Of a stretch of 64,000 bases of DNA, positions 27,817-39,949 are shown in pieces (position 1 is the first letter of the stretch; each line of letters opens with the position of its first letter). This stretch comes from Monilinia fructicola. Lineage: Eukaryota > Ascomycota > Leotiomycetes > Helotiales > Sclerotiniaceae. The notes below the pieces were generated by a model. It was not told the DNA's origin and made no database searches. It worked only from the letters and a program-made list of their open reading frames with translations. Both the position numbers and the translations under genes were made by a program. Location: NCBI GenBank assembly GCA_008692225.1, contig VICG01000016.1, positions 1,384,001 through 1,448,000 of the forward strand, read 5' to 3'.

Positions 27817-28191
27817 CTTAGTGGCGCAACTGAATATATTTAACACTATATTCAAACGTTCTCAAAATGGTTTTAAGATATTTCAATATTTTAAGATAAT
27901 ATTAAGCTAATTTAAGCTAATCTTAAAATAGATTAAATCGATAAAATATATTAATATATTTCAAAATATATTAGGATATCTTAAAATAGCTTAAGATAAT
28001 TTAATAATTGAAGATTATATTAAAACCGTGTTAAGATTATCTTAACACCGTATTAAAACTATAGTATAATTAATTATTATAATATATAAAAATTTAAAAA
28101 ATCTAATTATCAAATTATTATTAGGCATTTAGCCGAGTGGTTAGAATGATCTGTTTGCGGCAAAAAAAAATAATAAGAATAAGGAGAAGAA

Positions 28192-28226
<35 letters not shown>

Positions 28227-28555
28227 TATTTATTATTAATAATAATTTTTTTTTCTTCTTTTCAAAAAAAGTGGGGCAAATCCACTTTTAAAGCCTTATT
28301 TTTCAAGCTTTCTCAAAATATCTCAACACTATCTCAAAACGATTAGTGAGTTATTGCGACAATGCCGATTTAATACCATTTTGAGATTAGCTTAAAATGA
28401 TGTTAACATCGATTCGAATAGGTTTTGACTATGATTTAAGCTATTTTAAGCTATTTTGAATTATATTAAATCATTTTAAGCTATTTTAAAACGTTCTTAA
28501 TTTAAATTAAGAATATTTTAACATGATCTTAAACATTATTAAAAGAGCTATAAAG
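27817..28555 (+). mobile_element. MITE-A reference copy with clear tRNA-like boxes
   Basis: CTTAGTGGCGCAACTG to GAGCTATAAAG, flanked by TA. The empty site is in LINE copy 1 near 10,405. It is among the least mutated copies. TTTAGCCGAGTGGTTAGAAT at about 28,128 matches the D-arm/A-box of class II (Leu/Ser) tRNAs. About 130 bp downstream, AGTGG-GGCAAAT-CCACT (28,270-28,286) has exact T-arm geometry, a 5-bp stem with a 7-nt loop. Between them is an (AAT)n microsatellite. The 69-residue frame here, with a poly-Ile run, is not a gene. Confidence 0.9.
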
Positions 28556-29610
28556 TATTAATTAATATAAATTAGATTATAATTTTAAAACTTCTTTTTT
28601 AATAATTAATAAAGTTATAATTAAAAATACAATAATTAAAGTTAAAGTATTATAATCTAAAGTTTTAAATAAATTTAATATAACCAATAATTTAAATTAT
28701 ACTAGTAATCTATTAATAAACTAATAAAGTTTTAATATCTTTAAAAAAGATTAAAAGAAATATTATCAATATTTTTAACATTTTACCAAAAATTAACCAA
28801 ATTATAATTTAATTATTTAAAGTTTATTAAAGTTTAATTAAATATATATTTTATAGTTTATACAACAAATATTTTAATCTTGAATTTTTTCTATAAATAT
28901 AAAAATTAGCTAAAATAATTATATTTCCTAAAGTTAACAAAGCTAATAAGATTTTTATCCATTTTTAATGCTTTATTATACTTATTTTATACATTTTTAA
29001 GGATTTTAAATAAATTATCATTAAACATTTAATCTAAACTGTTTTTATATTAAGAATTTTTAGTTTATAATATAATAAAACTTTTTCTAAAAGATTTATT
29101 ATAGATTTAATAATTAATTTTATATATAATATAAAAACAATTATAATATAAAACTTAAAAATTATAATAATTATATTAAATATTTCAAGGGTTTTTAATA
29201 TACTTTTTAAAAAGTGTTTATTAACCTAAATAATAATATAAGGCTAATCTTTAACACTTCTAAAACTAATTAATTTATTTTTAATAAATAAATATATAAG
29301 AATGTACTTAAAGAATTTAATTACCTTAAATCATCAAATTATTTATAGCATTTTTTAAAGCTTATTATTATCCCTTATATTATATATATTATATTTAATT
29401 AAATTATTATTCTAAAACACTATTTATTAATTTGAATATACAAATAATATATATCTATTTATAATTTTAATATCGCTAATTATTAATATTCATATTCTCT
29501 TCTAAAAAATTAAGGATATTATATATTAGGGTATTTAAAACAAAATTGTTTTCACTTTAAAAAAGCTAGAAATAATCTATTTTATTAAAAAATAAAATAC
29601 TTAAATATTA

Positions 29611-30301
29611 CTTAGTGGCGCAACTGAATATATTTAACACTATATTCAAACAGTCTTAAAATGGTTTTAATATATTTTAGTATTTTAAGATAATATTAAT
29701 TTAATTTAAGCTATTTTAAGCTAATCTTAAAATAGCTTAAATCGATAAAATATATTAATATATTTTAAGATATCTTAAAATAGCTTAAGATAATTTAATA
29801 ATTGAAGATTATGTTAAAACCGTATTAAGATTATGTTAACACCGTATTAAAATTATAATTTAATTAATTATAATAATATATACGAATTTAAAAATTTAAC
29901 TATTAAATCATTATTAGTTATTTAGCCGAATGGTTAGATTGATTTGTTTGAAAACAAAAGTAACGAAAATAATAATATTAATAATACTTTTTTTTAATTT
30001 TTTTTGAAAAAAAAAAGTGGAGAAAATCCACTTTTTAAAACTTTATTTTTTAAGATATTTTAAAATATCTTAACATTGTCTCAAAACGGTTAGTGAGTTA
30101 TTGCGACAATGCCGATTTAATACCATTTTAAGATTAGCTTAAAATTAGCTTAAAATGGTGTTAACACTGATTCAAGTAGGTTTTAACTACGTTTTAAGCT
30201 ATTTTAATCTATTTTAAGTTATTTTAAATTATATTGAATTATTTTAAGCTATTTTAAAATATTTTAATATGATCTTAAACATTATTAAAAAAGCCATAAA
30301 G
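29611..30301 (+). mobile_element. MITE-A copy in LINE copy 3
   Basis: CTTAGTGGCGCAACTG to AAGCCATAAAG with TA on both sides. LINE copy 1 near 11,530 shows the uninterrupted target. The A-box-like TTTAGCCGAATGGTTAG lies near 29,921 and the T-arm-like AGTGGAGAAAATCCACT near 30,016. Confidence 0.85.
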
Positions 30302-32799
30302 TATTATATAAAATGAATAATGAATTTATTATTAACTTTATTATAATAATATTAAAAAAAAGTAAATAATTTGTTTTATACTAGTAACTTAAAGTATAAT
30401 TTAATAAAAAAATAATCTTTTAGAGATATATAAGAGAATAGGTTATATAAATCTATTTTGTTTTATATTATATTAAAAGTTTAATGAAAACAATAAATAA
30501 TCTATTAGCTTTAATATTTAGAAAAACTATTATCATTTATATTATTCCCTTCCTAATTTATAATATAAAAGCTTAATATACAGAATATATAAAACCTTCT
30601 AAACTTCTTTAATTTGGTTAAAACCTAATTATTAATGTATAACTTGAATAGTATATAAATTTATTTAATAAAGCATTTACTTTAGCATTTTGCGGAATTT
30701 TGCTAATTTAAAGAATTACTTTTAATATTACTTTTTTCTATAATATTAAACTACCTTTTACAAAGATTATATTTAAGAAAATTAAGTTTCATTTTATATT
30801 ATAAATATAAACAGTTGATACATTGTATCTATTAATCTATTAAATCCTAATACCAATAATTGTTAGAAATTGTAAAATAGGTTTGCGATAAACATTTAAA
30901 ATTAAAATTCAATGTTTAATATATATATTTTTAATAATTTTTAAATTAATTCTTTAATCGTTATATTTTATATAAGATTACTAAATAAATCTAATAAAAG
31001 GATTAATAAAAAAATTTTTATAATAATCTTTAAAATTTGGTAAAATTTACTCTTCTTAATTGATATTATTATATTTTTAAATAGTTTAAAGTAATATATT
31101 AATAATCACAAATACATAGGATATAGTTATATAGTTTATCAAAATAGTATATAAAATAAGCTTCAGATATAAATTAATTAACTTTATATTATATATTTTT
31201 AATACAAAGATTATAAAAACTTAAAAAGGATTTTAATATACAATAAAAATGCTATTAAACATTAGTTTATAATAACTCTAATTATATATAAATAGTATTT
31301 TAGTAATATAGTACTTATAGGCTAATATATTGGATTTTTTATAATAAGCCTTCTATAAATGTTAAAATATAATATAGATTTATAATATTAATATTAAATG
31401 ATTATTAGGATATATAGGAATTAAAGAGAATAAAATAATATATTGCTTTATAAACAAAAAGATATTAAAGCTTATTTAGGATTTGAATTTATCTTTAATA
31501 TTTACAATTAATAAAATAAATATATTCCTTAAAGATTTTTATTTAATTATATAATAAATTTAATAATTTAAATATAAAGTAAAACTATCTTTAAATTATT
31601 TTAAATAAAAGCTTTTATATAAAATAAAATCCTTTTTAAAATTAGATTTTCTTTGAATTCAATTTTATAAAAATATTGATTATCTATTTTATATATAAGG
31701 ATTTTATTTAATACCATTTTAAATTTAAGTATAAAAATATTAATCTAAAATGCTTTTATAATACACTCAAATTCTTTTTATATTTAATATATTATTTAAA
31801 AACGCTTTAGTGTTTTAATAAATAATTAATATAACTTTAAATTTTTTTAAACACATTTTAGAAAAATCTTAAATATTTAATACAATTCTTTTTCAAATTA
31901 GTAGAGTTTGTAAACTTTTTAGATTTTATTGAATTTTACTTTAATATCTATTTCTAATAAAGCCTATTCCGTTTTTAATAAGCCTTTTATTTTAATAATT
32001 TTAATTTTGCTTTAATATATACTAAAATTCATTAATCTTGTTTTTTTTGTATTATAAAATTTTGTTTTAATATATAAGAGTTTTAATCTTAATAATTTCG
32101 GTTTTAATATTAAAAATTTGGATTTTAGTTTTAATAATTTTTAATATATATTTAATGCATACAAACTTAATTTTAATAATACTTTTATAAATCTTAATAA
32201 TACTTTTATAAACCTTAATAATATTTTATTTAATTTTGATATATATTTTTATTTTTTGTAATAATCTTTGAGTTTTTACTTTTTTTATTTATTAATCCTT
32301 TTTATTTTTATTTTTTTTTGATATATTATTTATAATTTCTTTTATTTATATTTTACGTTTACTTTAAAACTTTTATTTATAAACTTTAAGCTTTATATTA
32401 TAGTTTATTAGTAATTAATATTATTAATATTATATTCTTATTTTAAATAAAATAAAAAAAGGCAATAAATTAAGCATTGTACTTTTTATATACAAGCCGC
32501 TTTTTATAATTACTTTTAGTTTAATTCCATAGTTTAATGCATTCTTATACCCCCAAAGAGGTTTTAAGGAGGCTTTCGGCCTATCCGACGGATGAAAATA
32601 AATACTACTACTATTACTACTACGTAAAATATACACTATAATAAGATTTAGGGAAGATTCTACGAATATATGGCATCTTGCCAGAAAAGTAGTACTCTAG
32701 GGTTAGCCTATTCGTTGAATAAAAATAAATACTACTAGTACTACTACTATTACTACTATAATATATTTTTGATATTTTTATAATAAATTTAATTTATTT

Positions 32800-33215
32800 C
32801 TATATATAATAATTTTTATAGTATAATGAGAAAGATTCAAGAAATAAATAAAAGCTTTATCTTTGAAAAAAAGTAGTATTTGAATATAATATAAGCCAAT
32901 TAATTTGAAATATTTTAAATATGAACTTAACTCTAACACTATAAGTAATAAAATAATCTTAATTTTTTTTATCTGTTAAACTAATTAAAGTCTTCAAGCT
33001 TTTAGCTATCAATGATTTATTAAAGATAATCATTTAAAGATCTATTAATATTATTATAATCCGATTAAACATACTAAATATATTAGATATATATACTATA
33101 ATATATAAATAAACTACCTATAATATAAAGGACCTTGAATCCTTTAATATGAAATATATTAATTTCTAAGGCATTATAATATATTTATTATTATAGATCT
33201 TTCTTTTTAGATTAT
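32800..33215 (+). mobile_element. LINE fragment (internal), interrupted by MITE-B
   Basis: Aligns by eye with the LINE interior near 25,870-26,270 (shared AATTCATTAAAGATAATCA-like stretch and ...TATTATAGATTATAA). It has no tail of its own and stops at the MITE-B insertion. Confidence 0.45.
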
Positions 33216-33485
33216 AAGGCGCCTACCCCCCCTCTTACCACCCCCCCATTTGGCTAGCATTTTACATAAAAAACGGTCATTTTGATATATGAATAACTCT
33301 ACCAAAGATGAATATCATTTTTTAAATATGGATTGAGGCTTTTTATATATGATTAGTTATCGATATTCGAAATTTCAGACTCTTGCGATTTTTTTTATAA
33401 AAGGTAATAAAAGATTATAAAAAATCAAAATTCTATTTTTCAATTTATACCTATTTGAACCTTATATAAAATCAAAATCTTTAAG
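33216..33485 (+). mobile_element. MITE-B 5' fragment
   Basis: Begins AGGCGCCTACCCCCCCTCTT after TA and follows the family (TTTGGCTAGCATTTTACAT, then a GATATATGAATAACTCTACC stretch) for about 270 bp, then loses similarity. It is less C-to-T mutated than the complete copies. The matching right end could be the 3' fragment at 41,740-42,002. Confidence 0.65.
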
Positions 33486-35108
33486 AAAATTCTAATAGTA
33501 GTGAATTCTTAATTAGTTTAGTTGAGCTATAACTAAGCAATATCAACTTTATAATACATTTATTATAGTATATAGTATAAGGTTATACTAGAAAAAAGAA
33601 AAAAAAAAATCTATAATTATTATAAGTATAAATGTAATAGAATATAATCATTATTTTCTTATCTTTGTATACTTTCGTTTAGTATATAATCTTACAGTTT
33701 ATATATATATATTATTTTTATTACTTACTGAATTTATTATTTATATTTAACTTAACAATATTTATTAGTAGTATAAAATTATTAATAATTAAAATTGTCT
33801 TTAATTATTTATTATATTATAATCAAAAAGATTTATTATATCTAATATATATAACTTCTTATATAAAATCATTTTTTATTTCTTTTCTTTATGATAAAAC
33901 TGTTTTTATTCTATTTATATTTTTGATTTCAGTTATTTTTTTTAATTAATTTGTTATCTATTATTTTTATTATAGGTATTTTTCAATAATTTTTTAAAAT
34001 AGATTTTTAAAAAAGAGCATTTCTTATAAAATAATTATTTGCTCTTGATCAATTGATTATCTAGAAAGAAATTACTATATTGAATATATATATAATTCTA
34101 CAAAATCAAGGATTTAAGATTATATATTCAAAGGCAAAAGGCCTCTTTTGATCTTCGTTATATAGGATTCTATATATAATTCTTTAGCTTAGTACATCCT
34201 TATACTTTTAGAGTGGTTCAAAAGGATACAAATAAACACTACTACAACCACTACTATAAAACTATTAATATTAATAAATAGCTTTTTATGATTATATATT
34301 CTGAAAATAGTAATAAAAGTATTAAAATTTTCTGTTTTTACTAAAATTATAAAGATTAATATTTCTAATATTTATATACTTAAAAATAATATAAAAAGTA
34401 ATTTGTATTATTTTTGTATAATTTAAGAAAATTTAAAAGAAATGAGTATATCAATTGAGAGAAAAATAAAATCATATTATTAAAAAAATAGAAGATTTTA
34501 CTTTGATAATAATATATATATTTACTATATATACGAATATACTTCAATTTAGGTTTAATAATAAAGGCATTTATATATTTAATATAATAACCCTTTTTCA
34601 AAGAATTAGCAAATTAAAATTAAACAAAATTCTTATTATAAGCGTTCTTTTTCCTAAAATTCTTTTAGAAGATTATTTAAAAACAATAAAAATAATAAAA
34701 TGGGAATTAATAAGAAAAAATCTAGAATATAAATAATATAGAAGTAATTTACCTAGTAGCTATAGAAGAATAAAAATGAAAAATAACTTTATACGAAGGA
34801 TTATATATAATGAGTATAATAAAAGATTCTGATTTATAATATAATAAAATATTAGTATTATATTGAACTATTAATAACTTTATATCATTAAGAAACGTGG
34901 TTAAATTAAATATAAATAAGAATAAGAATAATAAAGGCATATAAATTATAGAACTATTTATTGAATAAAAGTATTAAAAAAAATACTTATATATAGGTAT
35001 TAACTTTAATAAAAAAAAAATTATATAAAATTATATTATTTTTATTCCTATAATGATTATAAATTATAAATACAAAGTATGGGTATTTAGGATCTTTCTT
35101 ACAAGCTA
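33486..35108. other. Unassigned AT-rich tract with a LINE 3'-end remnant
   Basis: Mostly unique within the window. At about 34,170-34,256 there is a decayed LINE 3' end (TTATACTTTTAGAGTGG then an ACTACTACAACCACTACTA tail). Several 60-77-residue frames near 34,380-34,940 are Ile/Leu/Tyr/Lys-rich in overlapping opposite strands; I regard them as chance frames of AT-rich DNA. Confidence 0.4.
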
Positions 35109-35791
35109 CTTAGTGGCACAACTGAATATATTTAACACTATATGAAAACTTTCTTAAGATAGTTTTAAGTTTTTTAGGATTTTAAAATAAAATCAAGCTA
35201 TTTTAAGCTACCTAGGTAATCTTAAAATAGATCAAATCGATAAAATATATTAATATATTTTAAGATATCTTAAGATTAGTTTATAATTGAATATTATATT
35301 AAAACCGTACTAAGATTATCTTAATGCTATATTAAAATTATAATTAAATTAATTATTATTATATATAAAAATTTAAAAAAATGAATGATCAAATTACTAG
35401 TATTATCAGTTATTTAGCCGAGTGATAAGAATGATCTATTTGAGAAAAAATAATACCTAGTGATAATAATAATAATAATAATAATATGGAAAAAAAGTGG
35501 GTAAAATCCACTTTGAAAACCTCAAACCTACTTTTTTTCAAGATATCTCAAAATATCTCAACACTGTCTCAAAACGGTTAGTAAGTTATTGCGACAATTC
35601 CGATTTAATACAATTTTAAGATTAGCTTAAAATGGTATTAATATTAATTCAAATAGGGTTTAACTAGTAGGTTTTAAATTATTTGAAGCCATTTTGATTT
35701 ATATTAAATTATTTTAAAGCATTATAAAACGTTCTTAATTTAAATTAAGAATATTTCAATATGATCTTAAACATTATTAAAAGACCTATAG
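35109..35791 (+). mobile_element. MITE-A copy, right end meeting a LINE tail
   Basis: Starts CTTAGTGGCACAACTG after TA. The A-box-like TTTAGCCGAGTGATAAG lies near 35,413 and the T-arm-like AGTGGGTAAAATCCACT near 35,487. The right end reads AAAGACCTATA and passes directly into the (GTA)n tail of LINE copy 6, so the last few bases of the family terminus are missing. Confidence 0.75.
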
Positions 35792-35857
35792 TAGTAGTAG
35801 TAGTTATTTTTATCCGTTGGATGGGCTAAAGGTTTCCTTGAAACCTTTCGAGGGGTA

Positions 35858-36551
35858 CTTTATGGCTCTTTTAATAATGTTTAAGATCATGTTGAGATAT
35901 TCTTGATTTAAATGAGGAACGTTTTAGATTAGCTTGAAATTATTTAATATGATTCAAAATACCCATAGCTTAAAATAGCTTAAATCATGATTAAAACCTA
36001 TTTGAGTCGATATTAATACTATTTTAAGCTAATCTTTAAAATAGTATTAAATCGGCATTATTGTAATAACTTACTAACCGTTTTAAGACAATGTTAAGAT
36101 ATTTTGAGATATCTTAAGAAATCAAGTTTTAAAAATCGATTTTCCTTACTTTTTTTTTTAAAAAAAATCAAAAAAGTCATTATCAATATTATTATTTTCG
36201 TTATTCTTTTTGCTAAAACAAATCATTTTAACCATTTGGATAAATAACCAATAATAATTTGATAACTACTTATTTTTCAAATTCTTATATATATTATTAA
36301 TAATTAATTAAATTATGATTTTTAATATAGTATTAATATAATCTTAATACGGTTTCAATATAATCTTTAACTATTAAATTATTTTAAGCTATTTTAAGAT
36401 ATCTTAAAATATATTAATATATTTTATCGATTTAAGCTATTTTAAGATTGGCTTAAATTAGCTTGATATTATCTTAGAATACTAAAATAGCTTAAAACTA
36501 TCTTAAGAACGTTTTAATATAGTGTTAAATATATTCAATTGCGCCACTAAG
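35858..36551 (-). mobile_element. MITE-A copy in LINE copy 6
   Basis: Minus-strand copy from CTTTATGGCTCTTTTAATAA to TTGCGCCACTAAG with TA on both flanks (35,856-35,857 and 36,552-36,553). Removing it and one TA rejoins the LINE 3' region. With the plus-strand copy at 35,109 it forms a large inverted pair around 67 bp of LINE tail. Confidence 0.85.
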
Positions 36552-38765
36552 TATAAGGATATGTTAAATTATAGAATTAAACTAATTATAATAGTTATAA
36601 AAAGCGTTTGATATATGAAAAGTATAATAAGTTCGGTTTATCATCTTTTTTTTATTCAGGATGGGGATATAATATTAGTGATATTTAATTATCGATAAGT
36701 TAAAACATAAAATTTGAAGTTTATAGAAATAAGCTATAAAGTAAATATAAAAACGTAAATAAAAAAAGAAATATAATAGTATAAAAAAAAGGAATCAAAT
36801 CGAAGATTTAAAGATTATTAAAAAATACAAAGTAAATATCAAAGTTTAATAAAATATTTTTAACGCTTAGAAAACTATTATTAAAGTTCAATTTGTATAT
36901 ATTAAATAAAAGCTCTTGTATATAAAGGAATTATTAAGATTAAAACCAAAATTATCAATATAGGTATTAAAATCAAAATCATTAAAACTAGTACCCTTAT
37001 ATACCTATATTAGAACAAAATCTTACAATACAAAAAAAATAAAACTAAAGAATTTTAATATATACTAAAATTCAAAGTTATTAAAGTTAAAAGCTTTCTA
37101 AAAGGGGAGTGAAACTTATTAAAGATAAATATTAAAATAAAATTTGATAAAATCTAAAGAATTTGCAAATTCTATTAATTTAAAGAAAAATTAAATCAAG
37201 TATTTAAATCTTTTCTATAATGTACTTGAAGGAATCTAAAATTATATTAATTATATTAAAATATCAAACTGCTTTGAAATAATACACTAAATGTAGAAGA
37301 GTTCGAAATGTATTATAAAAGTATTTTAAATTGATATCTTTATATTTTGAATTTAAAGTAATATTAAAGAAAGTTTCTATATATAAAGTTAGATCTAAAA
37401 GAAATTTAGTTTTCAAAGAAATTTTATTTTATATAAAAGTTCCTATTTAAAGTAATTTAAAGATAATTTTATTTTGTGTTTCAATTACTAAATCTATTAT
37501 ACTAGTATAATTCAACGAAGCATTTTAGGAAATATATTTACTTTATTAATTATAGATATTGAAAATAAATTTAAATTCTAGATAAGCTTTAATACGCCTT
37601 TATTTATAAGGTAATCAATTGTTTTTATTTTCTTTAATTTCTATATACCTATATTTTATTTAACAAGCATTTAATGTTTATATTATAAATCTTTATTACA
37701 TTTTAATATTTATAGAAAATCTCTTGAGAAAAATCCAATATATTAGCTTATAAACAATATATTATCAAAGTATTATTTATATATAAACAATACTATCTTA
37801 AATTAATGTTTAATAATATTTTTATTATACATTAAAGCTTTTTTCAAGTATTTGTAACCTTTGTATTAAAAATATATAATATAAAGTCAATAAATTCGTA
37901 TTCAAAATTTATTTCTATATTATTTTAATAAATTATATATTTATGTCCTATATATTTATAGTTATTAATATATTGTTCCAAACTATCTAAGAATACCTAT
38001 AATAATATTAATTTAAAAAAATTCTATGAAATTTGAGAGATTATAATGGTGGTTTTTTTTTATTAATCCTCTTTATTAAATAATTTAATAGCCTTTTATA
38101 AAAATATAATAGTTAAAAGGCTAGTTTTAAAACTATTAAGAATATATGGATTAAATATTAAATCTTAGTTTTAAATATTTATTATATATTTATTCTATAA
38201 TTTTTAATAATTATTAATGTTAAAATTTAATAAATTAAAGAATGTAATATATTTATTATTTGTATTTATAATATAAACTAAAGTTTTTTTTCGAGTATAC
38301 TTTTTTTAGAAAATAATTCGATGTTATAAAAAAAATAATATTAAAAGTAGTTCTTTGAATTGATAGAACTTAATAAATTATTAGAATAAGTGCTTTATTA
38401 AGTTAATTTATATATTTATTTAAATTATATATTAATAATCAAATTCTGATTAAATTGAAGGAATTTGGGAAATTTTATATATTCTTTATATTAAGCCATT
38501 ATATTCTGAATTAAACAGAAACTAATAGAAATAATAATGATTTTTCTAAATATCAAAAGTAAAAGATTATTTATTATCTTTATTAAGCTTTTGATTTAAT
38601 GTAAAATAAAATGAATGTATATATTTTTTATTTCTTTATATATTTTGAAAAAAGATTATTTTTTTAATAAACTATATTTTAAACTAATGTAAAATAGATT
38701 ATTTGCTTTTCCTTGATATTATTGTAATAGGGTTTATAGTAAATTTATTATTTATTTTATATAAT

Positions 38766-39219
38766 ATAGTAAATTACTTTCATACTAATAAAAATCGAAA
38801 AAATTACTTTTATACTATAAAAATCAGAGTGATTTTATTATAATACCTACTATTTAAATTCTATGCTTTTAAAATAGAATTCAAGGTTTCATAATGGAAT
38901 TCATATTGATAAATTAATAGTTATATCATTTCGGAATAGAAGGGTTAGAAATTGAAGGGTTGGAAATGGTTCATTACCTTCGAAATAGCTGAAATGGTTG
39001 GAAAAAACTAAGCTTCGAAGATGAAACGGAAAGTTGGAGCTTTTTTGCTTACTAATAATCGACCAATTTAAATATTAGATTTTGAAAATTTATAATTCCA
39101 TATTCAGATTCTATTTTGTTCAAATAAAATCTATATGGCATTATAAATAAAATAAGTCTGATTTTTGTGGTATAAGAGTAATTATTTCGAGTTTTCATAG
39201 CATGAGAGTAATTTGCCGT
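38766..39219 (+). mobile_element. MITE-C copy c, short
   Basis: Ends are ATAGTAAATTACTTTCATAC and GCATGAGAGTAATTTGCCGT; the interior minisatellite is reduced to about 100 bp plus the GGAGCTTTTTTGCTTACTAAT core. It lies in LINE copy 6; the undisturbed target is visible in LINE copy 2 near 19,630. The flanking 7-mers (ATATAAT and ATAAAAA) no longer match fully. Confidence 0.75.
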
Positions 39220-39599
39220 ATAAAAAAAAATAATAATATTTCAATGCTTTATTTTCAATAAAATGAATTATTTCTAGTTTTTTTTTTAAAATAAAAGTAC
39301 TAGTAAGTTTGTTTTAAATACTTTGATATACAATATCCTTAATTTTCTAAAAGAAAATATAAATATCAATCATTAATAATATTAACATTATAAATAGATA
39401 TATATTATTTATATATTTAAATCTATAAAGAATATTCTAGAATGATAATTTAGCTAAATATAATATATTTAATATAAAAGATAATAATAAACCTTAAGAA
39501 ATGCTATAAGCAATTTCATAGTTTAATATAATCGAATTATTTAACTATACTTTTATATATTCATTTATTCAAAATAAATTAAATAACTTTAAAAGAACC

Positions 39600-39949
39600 A
39601 AAAATTAGCTTTAATAACTCTTTTTTTGATAAAAAGTGAATAAAATCTACTTTCAAAACTCCAGATTCCATTTTTTTTCTTGAATGATTTTAAAATATCT
39701 CAAAATATCTCAATATTATCTCAAAACGGTTCATAAATTATTGCAACAATTCCAGTTTAATACCATTTTAAAATCAACTTAAAATAATGTTAATATTGAT
39801 TTAAATGGATTTTAATCACGTTCTAAGCTATTTAAAAACTATATCAAATTTTATTAAATTAGTTCACGCTACCTATAGTTAAAAATATTCTTAATCAAAA
39901 TTAAAAATATTTTAATATAATCTTAAACACTTTTGAAAAAGCTATAAAG
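39600..39949 (+). mobile_element. MITE-A right-half fragment
   Basis: From a decayed T-arm region (AAGTGAATAAAATCTACTTT) through the family's conserved TTGCAACAATTCCAG segment to AAAGCTATAAAG. No left half. Confidence 0.65.

Larger units (their letters stand above)
24788..32620 (+). mobile_element. LINE-like element copy 3, clean 13-bp target duplication
   Basis: Flanked by TACGTAAAATATA on both sides (24,775-24,787 and 32,621-32,633). The empty site is present in MITE-D copy 2 near 40,705, with one base difference. The 5' end contains CAAGCCTACACAACAATCC; the 3' end has GGAGGCTTTCGGCCTATCC and then an (ACT)n tail. MITE-A copies at 27,817 and 29,611 interrupt it, leaving about 6.4 kb. This is the best reference copy for the family: the long duplication, tail and lack of terminal repeats fit target-primed reverse transcription. 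No coding frame survives. Confidence 0.8.
24109..32702 (+). mobile_element. MITE-D copy 1, split by LINE copy 3
   Basis: Ends CCCTAGAGTACCAC (24,109) and GTACTCTAGGG (to 32,702) form inverted repeats. The sequence between is collinear, inverted, with the uninterrupted copy at 40,641-41,349 once LINE copy 3 is removed. The interior has a (TATTGATAATATTGATGAT)-like repeat near 24,550-24,615. Confidence 0.75.
23742..32755 (+). mobile_element. LINE-like copy 0, 5'-truncated and split by MITE-D
   Basis: Only the 3' part of the LINE remains. The left piece, 23,742-24,108, starts with a (TAATCTT)n run and matches the LINE 3' region. The right piece, 32,703-32,755, contains TTAGCCTATTCGTTGAATAA and an (ACT)n tail. 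The two pieces join across MITE-D with TTA repeated on each side (24,106-24,108 and 32,703-32,705). This makes it the oldest layer of the nest at this locus. Confidence 0.65.
35788..39595 (-). mobile_element. LINE-like copy 6, 5'-truncated
   Basis: The tail is (GTA)n at about 35,790-35,802, then TTATTTTTATCCGTTGG. It is interrupted by MITE-A (35,858-36,551) and MITE-C (38,766-39,219). Similarity to copy 2 ends near 39,595, leaving about 2.6 kb of LINE. 5' truncation is usual for LINE insertions. Confidence 0.65.

Noticed and set aside
28121..28290. Functional class II tRNA gene
   Set aside because: A-box and T-arm lie about 130 bp apart around an AAT microsatellite, there is no paired acceptor stem, and the motif repeats in every MITE-A copy. 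It is a tRNA-like module of a mobile element.
34380..34940. Three small frames on both strands
   Set aside because: They overlap, have no conserved motif and consist of Ile/Leu/Tyr/Lys/Asn as expected from AT-rich DNA.
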